From Planctomycetia bacterium (lineage in GTDB: Bacteria; Planctomycetota; Planctomycetia; Pirellulales; Thermoguttaceae), in contig JAUNSU010000002.1 of the NCBI GenBank assembly GCA_030539035.1, positions 1-64,000 of the forward strand: 64,000 nt of DNA, given 5' to 3'. Positions 45,646-56,290 of this stretch are shown here, piece by piece; positions within the stretch are counted from its first letter, which is position 1, and each line of letters starts with the position of its first letter. Below the pieces are notes generated by a model, which was not told the origin of the DNA, searched no databases, and saw only the letters and a list, made by a program, of their open reading frames with translations. Made by a program: the position numbers and the translations under genes.

Positions 45646-46917
45646 TTATCGGGCGATCCGATCAATTCCCGTATAAGGACGCAATACTTCGGGAACAATA
45701 ATGGATCCGTCCTTTTGCTGATACATTTCCATAATGGCGACGAGCGCCCGACTGATCGCGATCGCAGTTCCGTTAAGAGTATGAAGGAAAGAAGTTCCTT
45801 TTTCTCCCTTGATTCGATATCGCGCATTCAGGCGGCGGGCCTGATAGTCGGTGCAGTTGGAGGTGCTGGTTACCTCACCATATTCATTCCTTCCGGGCAT
45901 CCAGGCTTCCAGATCATACTTGCGATAGGCCGGACCGCCCAGATCGCCGGTTGCCGTATCGACCACGCGATAAGGAAGACCGAGATCATCGAAAAGCTGC
46001 CGTTCCATTCCGAGCATTTCCTGATGCATTCCTTCACTTTGCTCGGGCAAGGTAAACGCGAACATTTCGACTTTGGTGAACTGATGGACCCGATAAAGTC
46101 CGCGCGAGGCGCGTCCGGCCGCTCCGGCTTCCGTTCGAAAACAATGGCTGATTCCGCAGAATTTCACCGGAAGATCTTCCGCATTGATCGTTTGATTCGC
46201 GAAAAGGCCCCCCAAAGTGATCTCGGCCGTTGCAACAAGGCTCAAATCGGTATTTTCAATGGAATAGATCTGGGTCTCATTTCCCCGGGGAATATATCCG
46301 GTCCCCTGCAGAATATCATTTCGGGCAAGATCCGGCGTTGTCAACGGCTTGAATCCCGCTTTGATCAGTCGATTTACCGCGTAAAGCTGAAGAGCAAGTT
46401 CAAGGAGAACGGCCTCATTTCTCAGGAAGTAGAATCCGGCACCCGCAACACGGGCACCGCCGTCGAAATCGATCAGATTCAGGCGTTCTCCCAAGATCAC
46501 ATGATCAACCGGTTCGAAATCGAAGTTCGGCAACGGATTCTTTCCGTAAGCAACCGGCGCGTTGGACGCATCATCGTCCCCGATCGGCGCGTCGGGATGG
46601 GCCATATTCGGAATGGATCGAAGGATTTCTTCCGCTTCCTTTTCGATCGCTTCCATTTCGGAACGAACCGTTCCCGTCCGTTCGCGCAAAAGACGCCCCT
46701 GCTCTTTTTTGGCTTCTCTTTCTTCCGGCGTCGCAGCTTTTCCAATCGATTTGGAAACGGTATTCGCTTCCTGATTCAGTCCTTCGAGTTCTTTTTGTTT
46801 TTCCCGGCGAATATTTTCCAGTTCGACAAATCGATCGACATCGACTTTCATATTTCGATTTTTGCAGTTTGTTCTTACAGCGTCAACATTATCCAAAATA
46901 AACCGGCGATCAAGCAT
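45646..46917 (-). CDS. serS: Seryl-tRNA synthetase
   Basis: The protein has 423 residues. An N-terminal coiled coil (about 30-100) binds the long tRNA arm. The class II core shows motif 2 (FRTEAGAAGRASRGLYRVHQ) and motif 3 (NGTAIAISRALVAIME), with TSTSNCTDYQARRLNARYR before it. It charges tRNA-Ser and tRNA-Sec. lepB ends 76 nt upstream. Confidence 0.96.
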   Translation of the reverse strand: MLDRRFILDNVDAVRTNCKNRNMKVDVDRFVELENIRREKQKELEGLNQEANTVSKSIGKAATPEEREAKKEQGRLLRERTGTVRSEMEAIEKEAEEILRSIPNMAHPDAPIGDDDASNAPVAYGKNPLPNFDFEPVDHVILGERLNLIDFDGGARVAGAGFYFLRNEAVLLELALQLYAVNRLIKAGFKPLTTPDLARNDILQGTGYIPRGNETQIYSIENTDLSLVATAEITLGGLFANQTINAEDLPVKFCGISHCFRTEAGAAGRASRGLYRVHQFTKVEMFAFTLPEQSEGMHQEMLGMERQLFDDLGLPYRVVDTATGDLGGPAYRKYDLEAWMPGRNEYGEVTSTSNCTDYQARRLNARYRIKGEKGTSFLHTLNGTAIAISRALVAIMEMYQQKDGSIIVPEVLRPYTGIDRIAR

Positions 46918-46993
46918 TGGTTGTTCCTTATTTGCAAATCATTACAATTTTGTCCATACGGATTTAAAGCCGCAATCAAAAAAATACACGTTT

Positions 46994-48988
46994 TTAATCG
47001 ATATGCCGCATTTTTGAAAATTCGGGAATAAACGGCAACCGAGTCTTCGGGATCAATTTTCCGTGAGGCCAATAAACATAAAAAGCCTTTCCGATCAGAA
47101 GTTTTCTGTCGACATAGTAGGGAACCGTATTGGAACTCCAGAGACGGCTATCATGGCTCAATCCGCTGTTGTCCCCAAGAGCAAGATATTGATCCTCTTG
47201 CAGATCGAAGATCGCGGACCACGTATTTCCATATCCTTTCCAGGAAACGGGATCGGAAAGAAATTTCGTGTAATTCTCCTCATCCGCAGACGGGATCACA
47301 ACCGAAGAAAGGCGATCGCATCGGCGATGCTCCGGTTTATGCAACTGCTCCGCAAGTTCATAAGGAATCGCTTCCAGGTGATTTCCCGTTGCGATATAAT
47401 AAAGATCCCGTTGGATCTTGATATGATCGATACTCATTTTTCGATTCTGAACTCCAATGGAGACCGGGATCAGATCCTTTTCATTCGGATCGCGATTTCG
47501 CGGCAATACGCCCGCCTGTCCATTCGCAAAAGGCTTGCATAGGTGATCATATCGTCCTTCATTGGGGAATTCCAGTTCTTTTCCGTCGACCAGAAGACGC
47601 ATCTGCTCGTCGATATTCATAAACTGAAAATGATGAACACCGGGCCCAAGGGGATGAACAACAACTTCGGGAACCCATTTGTCGATTCCCGGAATCTCCA
47701 GCGTGATCCGTCCATCAAGCGGATGAATTCGGCAACGAAAAACCTGTCCCCCTTTGACCAGATCAAAAAGAAGCTGATCATGATCGGTAAAAGGTTCATT
47801 TTTGAAGTCAACTTCACAGGAAACCGAAAGATCGCCCGTCCAGTTCATTCCAAAGCTGTCCGCGGATTTAAGACACTGATACCGATATCCGTAAGCGCTT
47901 GTCCCGGGCAATTTGCGTATATATTGCGACATACTGTCGACATCACGGGAATCGGATGTTTGCCTTATCGCCGTATTATAAGCCGCCTGATCGATAATCA
48001 ACTGGGGATTATTCGCGATTTTTCCCGATTGAAGAACAGAATCCGGAAGTTTTCGATCCATAAGACTCAGCCAATCGAATGAGGAGGGAACAATATGCCG
48101 GTACCGCAGCCAATGGACCGACGCGTTTTTGGCATCAAATTCTCCCGGCAAAGGATTCGTTTCCAGGTTCAACCGGCTTCCGAAAACGGATTCATCGATC
48201 TTTTGAACTTCACCGCTGAAAGAAAACGACTTTCTGTCTTCTGAAGGGATCCAGGCCGCCTGTTCCTTGCGCTGCAAGGCAAGATCATCGATCCAGCGCG
48301 AAGGCCATCCGATCTGAACCAGCTCCTTATGCGGAAAATCATTGTCGTAAACGGTTTGCAGCATCTGCTGCAAATTAGTGAGCGGTTTGCGGACGATCTC
48401 AAAATCGGCGTAATCACCGGAGGGGAGTTTCTTTTGGACAAAAATATCCCCATACTGAATCCGGACCCTTTCGTTCGGAAGACCAATGATCCGTTTGATA
48501 AAATTAACTTTCGGTTCGGCGGGAGCACGAAAAACCGATACATCCCAACGATAAACCGGGCGATTATCAAAAGTGCATTTGCTCACAAGGATCCGATCTC
48601 CTGTAAAAGAAGGAGCGTCGGGTCCATAATATTCGGGAAAACCGCATTGGGGACAGGTTCCCGATACGATTCGCGTCGCGGTCTTTCTATTCGTACTGCT
48701 GTCCATCTCCTCGCTGGCATTCACCTGATAGCGAAAACCGCACTCGGAACATTCAATATCTTTATGTCTTCCTTTTAAAGTCGGGGCCATCGAACCGGTC
48801 GGAATCACAAACGCTTCCGCCTCGAACGATTTAATAAAAAAGGCGAGAAGAAGAGCAAAAATGAGCGATTCCGCAAGTTCCCGAAAAGAAGCGAATCCGG
48901 ATGCTTCCTCCGTTTTTTCTTCCTGCTTTTTTCCCGAAAGATCCGATTCTTCGCAGGAAGAGGCCTTTATTGAACGATTGAATTCCAT
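46994..48988 (-). CDS. lepB: Signal peptidase I with CxxC metal-ribbon-like insert and large extra domain
   Basis: The protein has 664 residues, more than twice the normal length. A membrane segment (about 40-55) precedes the catalytic serine S66 in IPTGSMAPTLKGR. C80-SE-C83 and C112-PQ-C115 look like a zinc ribbon between the serine and the catalytic lysine K165 (FIKRIIGLP). The C-terminal YLALGDNSGLSHDSR is box E. Between them (about 230-590) is a long beta-rich insert with a LamG-like flavour (VSCEVDFKNEPFTDHDQLLF; VVVHPLGPGVHHFQFMN). Planctomycete signal peptidases are known to carry such extra sequence. It cleaves secretory signal peptides. Confidence 0.9.
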   Translation of the reverse strand: MEFNRSIKASSCEESDLSGKKQEEKTEEASGFASFRELAESLIFALLLAFFIKSFEAEAFVIPTGSMAPTLKGRHKDIECSECGFRYQVNASEEMDSSTNRKTATRIVSGTCPQCGFPEYYGPDAPSFTGDRILVSKCTFDNRPVYRWDVSVFRAPAEPKVNFIKRIIGLPNERVRIQYGDIFVQKKLPSGDYADFEIVRKPLTNLQQMLQTVYDNDFPHKELVQIGWPSRWIDDLALQRKEQAAWIPSEDRKSFSFSGEVQKIDESVFGSRLNLETNPLPGEFDAKNASVHWLRYRHIVPSSFDWLSLMDRKLPDSVLQSGKIANNPQLIIDQAAYNTAIRQTSDSRDVDSMSQYIRKLPGTSAYGYRYQCLKSADSFGMNWTGDLSVSCEVDFKNEPFTDHDQLLFDLVKGGQVFRCRIHPLDGRITLEIPGIDKWVPEVVVHPLGPGVHHFQFMNIDEQMRLLVDGKELEFPNEGRYDHLCKPFANGQAGVLPRNRDPNEKDLIPVSIGVQNRKMSIDHIKIQRDLYYIATGNHLEAIPYELAEQLHKPEHRRCDRLSSVVIPSADEENYTKFLSDPVSWKGYGNTWSAIFDLQEDQYLALGDNSGLSHDSRLWSSNTVPYYVDRKLLIGKAFYVYWPHGKLIPKTRLPFIPEFSKMRHID

Positions 48989-49243
48989 TTTTTATCTGTT
49001 TCCATCTGTTTACGGACTGTTCTGTATTTTGAAAATAAAATGATACGGTTTAGTAATTATACCCGTCCTGCACTCTTTTTTCCATTACCTGCCCGCAAAA
49101 ATTTTCAAATTTCTGTTCTTTTTCCCTCTCTTGAAAAAATTTGGGGCCGATCAGGAAAAAAAGACCGCCCGGGCTTGACGAACAGACTTTTTCGCCTAAA
49201 ATGATGTCTATGTTTTGTTCCTTCGGGATTAATAATATGTTTT

Positions 49244-49314
49244 TGGGGAATGGTGTAAAGGTAGCACGACTGGCTCTGAACCAGTTAGTCGGGGTTCGAA
49301 TCCCTGTTCCCCAG
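49244..49314 (+). tRNA. tRNA-Gln (anticodon CTG)
   Basis: The 71-nt cloverleaf has acceptor TGGGGAA/TTCCCCA, D arm around TGGTGTAAAGGTAGCA, anticodon stem ACTGG/CCAGT with loop CTCTGAA, and T arm CGGGG-TTCGAAT-CCCTG. Discriminator G; CCA is not encoded. Confidence 0.95.
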
Positions 49315-49316
49315 CT

Positions 49317-49370
49317 AAGGGGGCGTTTACGATGAAAGCTAAGTTTAAACTTCGTATTCGTCCCTTTTTT
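49317..49370 (+). terminator. Probable terminator after tRNA-Gln
   Basis: AAGGGGGCGTTTACGA pairs imperfectly with TTCGTATTCGTCCCTT, with the inner palindrome AAGTTTAAACTT, followed by six T. Confidence 0.6.
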
Positions 49371-49395
49371 ATTTAAATCAAGGAGTGGGGTTTAT

Positions 49396-50133
49396 TTGCC
49401 AATGAACGAAAAAAACTTGATAAAATTTCGAGTAGGAATCGTTCTTTTTGCTCTGTTTTTTCCTTTATTTTTGACCTGGATCTATTTTGTTCAGGGGGAA
49501 GGCAATCCTGTATTTCAAAAAGGAGCCTATTTCCTCGGGAAATTGATTCAGTTTTCTTCCCCTTTGATCTGGACAATCGGAATACTGAAGGCTCCTTGGA
49601 TCCTGCGGCGCTTTTCCAGAAAAGGAGTTCTTTCCGGAGCCCTGTTCGGTTTGGTTGTCGGATCAATCATGATTTTCCTTTTTCACCATTTTAAAGATCA
49701 TCCCCAATTTGAATCCCAATTCTCCTCATTAAATACCTCTCTTCATTCGCGATTCGGATCCCTTGGATTCACCTCTCCTTTCCCCTTTCTTATGCTTGGT
49801 CTGTTTTATTCTGTTATTCATTCCGGACTGGAGGAGTATTATTGGCGGTGGTTTACCTTTAGAGAGATCAAAAAGCTTATCTCTTGGATTCCGGCCCTGC
49901 TGATCGCCAGCCTCGGATTTACATTCCATCATATTCTGGTGCTGGGAGCCTTCTTCGGATATCGATCGTTTTTCTGTTGGCTCTCCTGCTTTGGCGTCTT
50001 TTGCGGCGGAGTCTTCTGGTGCTGGCTTTACCGCCGGTCCGATTCCATTTGGGGCTGCTGGATCGGACACGGCTTGATCGATGCCGCCATTTTTGTAATC
50101 GGATATCAAATTTTGTTCCAAACAACCGAATAA
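49396..50133 (+). CDS. CPBP-family intramembrane protease-like protein
   Basis: The protein has 245 residues with six or seven hydrophobic segments. The conserved motif 1 is SGLEEYYWRWFTFREI (EExxxR) and motif 2 is TFHHILVLGAFF, both in the usual order for CAAX/bacteriocin-processing (Abi) proteases. Substrate unknown. The acpS gene follows after 113 nt. Confidence 0.88.
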   Translation: MPMNEKNLIKFRVGIVLFALFFPLFLTWIYFVQGEGNPVFQKGAYFLGKLIQFSSPLIWTIGILKAPWILRRFSRKGVLSGALFGLVVGSIMIFLFHHFKDHPQFESQFSSLNTSLHSRFGSLGFTSPFPFLMLGLFYSVIHSGLEEYYWRWFTFREIKKLISWIPALLIASLGFTFHHILVLGAFFGYRSFFCWLSCFGVFCGGVFWCWLYRRSDSIWGCWIGHGLIDAAIFVIGYQILFQTTE

Positions 50134-50246
50134 ACATGGAACATTAAAAAGAATAAATATACAATCAAATCGAAAGATCATAAAACCATAAACTGCAAAA
50201 GCACAAAACATAAACCACAAAGAAAAAATAGAGGAAGAGGAGGAAG

Positions 50247-50645
50247 ATGCGAATCCTTGGAATAGGAACAGATATCACAGAAATTTCACGAATCGAGAAG
50301 ATGAGTGAAAAGCACAAGGAGCATTTTCTTGAACGGGTATACACCGAAACGGAACTCACCTACAGCCGATCGGGCAAACAGTCCGGCGAACATCTTGCCG
50401 GCCGTTGGGCGGCCAAGGAAGCCGTCCTGAAGGCCTTGGGAACCGGCTGGACAAGCGGAATCACCTGGAAAGATGTTGAAGTTTGCAATGAAATCAGCGG
50501 CAAGCCTTCGATCCGTCTTTCCGGCGGAGCAAAATCCATTGCCGACTCTCTTGGTGCGACCAAAGTCCTCATTTCCATTTCCCACTCCGGTAATTCCGCG
50601 ATTGCGTTTGCCATTTTAATACAGGAAGAATCCCATGAAAAATAA
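50247..50645 (+). CDS. acpS: Holo-[acyl-carrier-protein] synthase
   Basis: The protein has 132 residues. ILGIGTDITEISRIEKM holds the Mg2+ aspartate, and AGRWAAKEAVLKALGTGW the second motif with the catalytic Glu/Lys. KVLISISHSGNSAIAFAIL ends the fold. It transfers phosphopantetheine to acyl carrier protein. The start of the phosphate transporter overlaps its end by 11 nt. Confidence 0.94.
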   Translation: MRILGIGTDITEISRIEKMSEKHKEHFLERVYTETELTYSRSGKQSGEHLAGRWAAKEAVLKALGTGWTSGITWKDVEVCNEISGKPSIRLSGGAKSIADSLGATKVLISISHSGNSAIAFAILIQEESHEK

Positions 50646-53019
50646 AATTTTGATCTCCGCAGCCTTTTTGACGGCCCTTTTTCTTTCCATTGGAATTTCC
50701 CGTTCTCTGATTGGTAATTACCAGGCCTCTCCCGATGTAAAATCTTCCAAACCAGCCGCTTCCGAAAAGCCAGACGCCTCCGCCAAGCCGGACAAGCCGG
50801 TTGCGCTCTCCAAAGATACTCCTGACGCGGATCCGAAAATCCAAACTTCCCTCAAAGAAAATGAGAAAAACACAGAAAATACGGATAAACCCGCTGCGAA
50901 AGAGGAGAAATCCAAGGAGGACCAAAAGCCTGCTTCCGCTGGCAGCACAAAAAAAACGATTCCTTCCGCAAATACTGAATCGAAGAAATCGGAAGCGAAC
51001 GAATCCGATTTTTCATCGAATCATGGACAAGAATCGAACGTTTTGGGAAATATTCCGATGAAATGGATCCCCGCCCAGCGAGTTCTCGCAGGAGCTCCGC
51101 CGACCCATCTTTCCTTACTGGACGCGGTCGAGCGATTTGATGCGGAAGGATCCTTTGGAACTCCCGGTAAAATTGACCCGGACAAACTTGCGTTTTCTGT
51201 AATTGCACCGAAAGAATCATCGATTGTAAAGCCAGCGATTGAAGGTTCCAATTTGATCCTTCGGTGGGGAGAGCTGCAAGCAGGCAAAGAAGAAGTGATC
51301 GTAAAGATCGATTATCCCGATACCAGGCCGGTTTATTTATCGTTTTTTGCGGAAGTTTGGCGTCCCAACTATATCTGGATGTTCGCAACCGTGATCGGCG
51401 GATTGGGGCTTTTCCTTTTCGGAATGCGCAATATGTCCGACGGTCTTCAAATGATCGCGGGAAACAGCTTGCGGAGAATGATCGCCATCTTTACAGAAAA
51501 CCGTTTTCTTGCCGTTGGAATCGGGATATTGGCGACCATGCTGATCCAGTCGAGCAGCGTCACCACGGTAATGGTGGTCGGTTTTGTGAACAGCCAAATT
51601 ATGGCCCTTTCTCAAGGGATCGGGGTGATCATGGGCGCGAATATCGGAACGACGATCACCGGCTGGATCCTTACGTTAAAAATCGACGCCTATGGGCTCC
51701 CCCTTCTTGGTGTCTGTTCCTTCTTTTATCTGTTTTCAAGCAATGAACGGATCCGATATATTTCCATGATCTTTATGGGCCTTGGTTTCCTTTTCTTCGG
51801 TTTGCAAACGATGGGAAGCGGCTTTATCCAATTAAACGAACTTCCTCAATTTTCACTTTGGATCCGATCCGTGAACGCGGATACATTTCCAGGAGTACTA
51901 AAATGCGTTCTGCTGGGATGTGTATTAACCATGATCCTGCAATCTTCCGCGGCGACACTTGGTATTACGATCTCCCTTGCGACGATTGGGGCACTGGATT
52001 TCAGTTCGGCGGCGGCCCTGGTTCTCGGAGAAAATGTGGGAACAACGATCACGGCTTTCCTTGCGTCGATTGGAACCAGCGTCAACGCCCGCCGCGCCGC
52101 CTATTTCCATATCCTTTTCAATATCATCGGCGTTTGCTGGGTGGTCTGTATTTTCCATTCAGTTCTGCTTCCGATTGTCGTTTCTGTTGCCCATGTCTCT
52201 CCGGACGCCAACATCGCCGCCGGAATCGCGCTTACCCACAGCCTTTTCAATATCACCAACATGGTTCTGTTTTTGCCTTTTACCGGACTCATCGCGAACT
52301 TCTTAACGAAGTATGTTAAAGATACCGGAACATCGGGAACGGAAAAGCACGCGCTTACAACGCTTGGAATCCGGCATATAGAAACCCCGGTGATCGCGAT
52401 TGAACGATCCAGGGTCGAAGTGTCCCGTATGATCAGAGGATGTGTCGATCTCTCCAACTGGCTTAAACAGATCGAAATCGGACACTATTCCGATGAACGA
52501 TTGATCAACGATTCTTTCAAAATCGAACAGGATTTCGATAATGTTCAGGATGAAGTGATCACGTTTTTGGCCGATCTCATGTCGAAAGGACTTTCCGTTG
52601 AGATCGCCGATGCGGCCCGGGAACAGCTGCGGATGGCCGATGAGCTGGAGACCGTCAGCGATTATCTGATCTCCTTTCTGAAATCCAATCTGAAATTGCG
52701 CGATGCCGGACTTGCCCTCCCCCCGCAGGAAAATGAAGATTTCCACCGGCTTCACGATGCTCTTGCCGATCAGCTTAAAATGGTTCAGGCGGTTTTCGCG
52801 ACCCGAAAAGGAAAAGTGGATCTCTTGCAGGAACTCTATTCCCAGCGAAAGATCTTTACTTTACAGGTTAAACAGATCCGGGACCGCTTTTTGAAACGGA
52901 TGTCCGAAGAACGATACGATCCGCAAGTGATCGTCGCCTTCAATACGCAATTAAACGCGTATCGCCGTCTTCGGGAACATATCCAAAATATTGCGGAAGC
53001 AATGTCAAATGTCCATTGA
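50635..53019 (+). CDS. Na+/phosphate cotransporter-family protein with periplasmic N-terminal region and PhoU-like tail
   Basis: The protein has 794 residues. After a signal/anchor segment (5-25) comes a Lys/Glu/Pro-rich stretch (about 30-140) and a beta-rich region (about 140-238). The transporter part starts at WMFATVIGGLGLFLFGMRNM and has the two repeated QSSS motifs (MLIQSSSVTTVMV; MILQSSAATLGIT) of the NptA/YjbB family. The last 220 residues are PhoU-like helices. The 240-residue extracytoplasmic extension is not usual in the family. Confidence 0.88.
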   Translation: MKNKILISAAFLTALFLSIGISRSLIGNYQASPDVKSSKPAASEKPDASAKPDKPVALSKDTPDADPKIQTSLKENEKNTENTDKPAAKEEKSKEDQKPASAGSTKKTIPSANTESKKSEANESDFSSNHGQESNVLGNIPMKWIPAQRVLAGAPPTHLSLLDAVERFDAEGSFGTPGKIDPDKLAFSVIAPKESSIVKPAIEGSNLILRWGELQAGKEEVIVKIDYPDTRPVYLSFFAEVWRPNYIWMFATVIGGLGLFLFGMRNMSDGLQMIAGNSLRRMIAIFTENRFLAVGIGILATMLIQSSSVTTVMVVGFVNSQIMALSQGIGVIMGANIGTTITGWILTLKIDAYGLPLLGVCSFFYLFSSNERIRYISMIFMGLGFLFFGLQTMGSGFIQLNELPQFSLWIRSVNADTFPGVLKCVLLGCVLTMILQSSAATLGITISLATIGALDFSSAAALVLGENVGTTITAFLASIGTSVNARRAAYFHILFNIIGVCWVVCIFHSVLLPIVVSVAHVSPDANIAAGIALTHSLFNITNMVLFLPFTGLIANFLTKYVKDTGTSGTEKHALTTLGIRHIETPVIAIERSRVEVSRMIRGCVDLSNWLKQIEIGHYSDERLINDSFKIEQDFDNVQDEVITFLADLMSKGLSVEIADAAREQLRMADELETVSDYLISFLKSNLKLRDAGLALPPQENEDFHRLHDALADQLKMVQAVFATRKGKVDLLQELYSQRKIFTLQVKQIRDRFLKRMSEERYDPQVIVAFNTQLNAYRRLREHIQNIAEAMSNVH

Positions 53020-53043
53020 TAATTTCACAAAATATGATATAAT
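53016..53043 (+). promoter_or_regulatory. Sigma-70 type promoter for pgi
   Basis: TTGATA (53016-53021), a 16-nt spacer and TATAAT (53038-53043) lie 55 nt before the pgi ATG. The -35 box overlaps the transporter's stop codon. Confidence 0.6.
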
Positions 53044-53097
53044 TGAAAGAACATTTGGTTTTACACTTTTATTTTGAAAAAATTGAGGAAAAAGAAA

Positions 53098-54738
53098 ATG
53101 CCTTCATTGACCGATTTTGCGAGCTGGAAAAAACTGGAACAACATAAATCGACGATCGAATCCCGAACAATGCGAACCCTGTTCGAGGAAGATCCGGATC
53201 GGTTTGAAAAATTTTCGATCCAATTCGAGGATATTCTTTTTGATTATTCGAAGAACCGCATTACGGAAGAAACCATGCGGGATCTTTTTGATCTTGCGCG
53301 GGAAGCGGATCTTTCGAGCGCGATCCAGGCGATGTTCAAAGGCGAAAAGATCAATACAACGGAACAACGGTCTGTTCTTCATACGGCGCTTCGAAATCGG
53401 TCGAACGAACCGGTTTACGTGGACGGAGTCGATGTAATGCCGCAGATCAACGCCGTTCTCGGCAAGATGAAGAACTTCAGCGAACGGGTCCGAAGTGGAG
53501 AATGGAAAGGATTCACCGGAAAAGCGATCACCGATGTCGTTAATATCGGCATCGGCGGATCCGATCTTGGCCCTCTGATGGTTTGCGAGGCGTTGACTCC
53601 TTACAAAACCAATATCTCCGTTCATTTTGTTTCCAATGTCGACGGAACTCATATTGCGGAAACCTTGAAGAATCTGGATCCGGAAACGACCTTATTTGTA
53701 ATTGCATCGAAAACGTTTACGACCCAGGAAACGATGACCAACGCGAAAAGCGCGCGGGCATGGTTTTTAAAAGCCGCCGGTAATGAAAGTGCGATCGCAA
53801 AGCATTTTATCGCTCTTTCCACGAATCGGGAAGAAGTGGAAAAATTCGGAATTGACGCGGAGAATATGTTCGAATTCTGGAATTGGGTCGGCGGACGCTA
53901 TTCCCTTTGGTCCGCGATTGGAATGAGTATCGTGCTGGCCGTCGGATTCGATCAGTTTGCGGAACTGCTCGCCGGAGCGCACGACGCGGATGTCTATTTC
54001 CGGACCGCTCCTTTCGAAAAGAATATCCCGGTCATTATGGCCCTGCTGGGGATCTGGTATAATAATTTCTTTGGTGCGCAAAGCCAGGCGATTCTCCCTT
54101 ACGATCAATATCTGCACCGTTTTCCCGCTTATCTTCAGCAGGGAGATATGGAAAGCAACGGCAAAGGAATCACAAAAGAGAATCAGCCGGTCAATTATTC
54201 CACTGGACCGATCATTTGGGGAGAACCGGGCACCAACGGACAGCACGCATTTTATCAATTGATCCATCAGGGAACAAAAATGATCCCCGCCGATTTTCTG
54301 GCGCCCGCTCAATCACAAAACCCGATTGGCGATCATCATCAAAAACTGATCGCGAATTTTATCGCGCAAACGGAAGCCCTGATGCGGGGGAAAACCCTTG
54401 AAGAAGCTCAAAAAGAACTCAAAGATTCCGGACACTCCGAGGAAGATATCGCACGCTTGGCCCCTTCGAAAGTTTTCGTCGGCAATCGGCCAACCAATAC
54501 GATCTTCTTCAAAAAATTGACTCCGCGAACTTTAGGGCGTCTGATCTCGTTCTATGAAATGAAGATCTTCGTTCAGGGAATCATCTGGAATATCAACTCT
54601 TTCGATCAGATGGGCGTCGAACTCGGCAAACAGCTCGCCAAAGTCGTTCTTCCCGAATTGGGATCGGATCAGGCAAGCGGAAAACACGACTCGTCCACCA
54701 ACGCGTTAATCAACTATTTCAATAAAAACAGCAAATAA
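53098..54738 (+). CDS. pgi: Glucose-6-phosphate isomerase
   Basis: From ATG 53098, 10 nt after GAGG, the protein has 546 residues. Signature stretches are [61 protein letters not shown] (catalytic histidine) and [19 protein letters not shown]. It interconverts glucose 6-phosphate and fructose 6-phosphate. The FAD oxidoreductase starts 2 nt after its stop codon. Confidence 0.97.
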   Translation: MPSLTDFASWKKLEQHKSTIESRTMRTLFEEDPDRFEKFSIQFEDILFDYSKNRITEETMRDLFDLAREADLSSAIQAMFKGEKINTTEQRSVLHTALRNRSNEPVYVDGVDVMPQINAVLGKMKNFSERVRSGEWKGFTGKAITDVVNIGIGGSDLGPLMVCEALTPYKTNISVHFVSNVDGTHIAETLKNLDPETTLFVIASKTFTTQETMTNAKSARAWFLKAAGNESAIAKHFIALSTNREEVEKFGIDAENMFEFWNWVGGRYSLWSAIGMSIVLAVGFDQFAELLAGAHDADVYFRTAPFEKNIPVIMALLGIWYNNFFGAQSQAILPYDQYLHRFPAYLQQGDMESNGKGITKENQPVNYSTGPIIWGEPGTNGQHAFYQLIHQGTKMIPADFLAPAQSQNPIGDHHQKLIANFIAQTEALMRGKTLEEAQKELKDSGHSEEDIARLAPSKVFVGNRPTNTIFFKKLTPRTLGRLISFYEMKIFVQGIIWNINSFDQMGVELGKQLAKVVLPELGSDQASGKHDSSTNALINYFNKNSK

Positions 54739-54740
54739 AC

Positions 54741-56207
54741 ATGAGTACGAACTACCTTGAGGAATATGATCTGATCGTGATCGGGTCCGGACTCGCCGGA
54801 TTGACCGCCGCGAATATTTTGGCCCGCAGCGGACATCGTGTTCTCCTGCTGGAGCGGCATTACAAGCTCGGCGGGTTGGCAACTTGGTTCCATCGCGAAG
54901 GGGGACATATTTTCGACATCTCTCTTCACGGATTCCCTGTCGGAATGATCAAAAGCTGCCGCCGATACTGGAGCAAGGAAATCGCGGATCGAATTGTTCA
55001 ACTGGAAAAGATCAAATTCGATAATCCCCAGTTCCAATTGACAACAACGTTTAATCGGGAAGATTTTACCCGTCTGCTGATCGATCGCTTTTCGGTTCCG
55101 GAAGAAACGGTCCATTCCTTCTTCGATACAGCCCGGAACATGAGCCATTACGATAATGGAAACTTGACAACCGGCGAACTCTTTAAACAGTTCTTTCCCG
55201 GAAGGGACGATGTTGTCCGGCTTCTCATGGAACCGATCACCTACGCCAACGGATCAACGCTGGAAGATCCCGCCCTTACCTATGGAATCGTTTTTTCGAA
55301 CTTCATGTCGAAAGGGGTTTTCACCTTTCAGGGAGGAACCGATCTCTTTATCCGTATGCTCCGCGAAGAACTCGTTAAGAACGGCGTTCATATCGCGACG
55401 AACAGTCCCGCAGATAAAATTGTTGTGGAGAACGGAAAAACGGTTGGCGTTCGGATCGCCGATAATCCCATTTCCATTGCGCCTCCGGAATTGAAGGGAC
55501 AAAAACTGAAAGATTCCCCGCTCGCCGGGAAGTTCATCAAGGCGCGCGCGGTTCTTTCGAACGCGAACTTGAAAGGAACGATCTTCAATCTCGTCGGAAG
55601 TGAAAACTTTAATCCCGACTTTGCGGATCAGGCGAAAGCCGTTCGGTTGAACAACTCAAGCACTCAGGTTTATATGGCCTTTAAGGAAAATGAAACGATC
55701 GACTTCGATACTTGCGGCGATCTTCTGTTCACCTCAACCGCTCCCGCATTTCGAACCGATCTGCTTTTGAGCCGAAATATTACGAGTCGGACGTTTTCCT
55801 TTTATTATCCGAAAACGCGGCCGGGAACAACCCGGTATTACGCCGTCGCAAGTTCCAATGCCCGATATGAAGATTGGGCCGATCTTCCTCCGGAAGAATA
55901 CGAAAAAAGTAAAAAAGATTTAATGGAAACCACACTGAACGCTCTTGAAAAATATGTTCCGAACGTTCGCGAAAAGATCGCTTTTATCGAAGCGGCAACA
56001 CCGAAAACGTTCAAGGATTATACAGATCATTGGGAAGGAGCGAGCTTTGGAACAAAATATGAAGGACTCGCGATCAGCCGCGCACTTCATCATAATATCG
56101 GCGGCCTGTTCCACAGCGGCAGTGTCGGAATTATTATGTCCGGCTGGCTTGGCGCGGTGAATTACGGAGTAATCGCCGCCAACGATATCGACGCTTTTCT
56201 TCAATGA
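54741..56207 (+). CDS. FAD-dependent phytoene desaturase/isomerase-like oxidoreductase
   Basis: The protein has 488 residues. [20 protein letters not shown] then [14 protein letters not shown] is a dinucleotide-binding fold with the GG motif of the amine-oxidase/CrtI superfamily. The C-terminus [20 protein letters not shown] is the FAD-contact segment. Relatives include carotenoid isomerases and retinol saturases. No carotenoid genes are nearby, so the substrate is open. It is tightly linked to pgi, probably on one transcript. Confidence 0.88.
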   Translation: MSTNYLEEYDLIVIGSGLAGLTAANILARSGHRVLLLERHYKLGGLATWFHREGGHIFDISLHGFPVGMIKSCRRYWSKEIADRIVQLEKIKFDNPQFQLTTTFNREDFTRLLIDRFSVPEETVHSFFDTARNMSHYDNGNLTTGELFKQFFPGRDDVVRLLMEPITYANGSTLEDPALTYGIVFSNFMSKGVFTFQGGTDLFIRMLREELVKNGVHIATNSPADKIVVENGKTVGVRIADNPISIAPPELKGQKLKDSPLAGKFIKARAVLSNANLKGTIFNLVGSENFNPDFADQAKAVRLNNSSTQVYMAFKENETIDFDTCGDLLFTSTAPAFRTDLLLSRNITSRTFSFYYPKTRPGTTRYYAVASSNARYEDWADLPPEEYEKSKKDLMETTLNALEKYVPNVREKIAFIEAATPKTFKDYTDHWEGASFGTKYEGLAISRALHHNIGGLFHSGSVGIIMSGWLGAVNYGVIAANDIDAFLQ

Positions 56208-56260
56208 TTCAGATCCCGATTTCCCCGTCGTTGATGGGGATAAATCAGAACCAGGAGATT

Positions 56261-56290
56261 AAGGATTCGCAGCGAGTGCGAATTCCTTTT
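56261..56290. terminator. Bidirectional terminator between convergent genes
   Basis: AAGGATTCGCA, loop GCGAG, TGCGAATTCCTTTT form a stem with a one-base bulge, flanked by T on both strands. It serves the FAD oxidoreductase (plus) and the lipoprotein (minus), whose stop codon it touches. Confidence 0.7.

Noticed and set aside
45628-47031. 467-codon open frame antisense to serS
   Set aside because: serS is unmistakable, and the antisense product lacks any motif or ribosome site.
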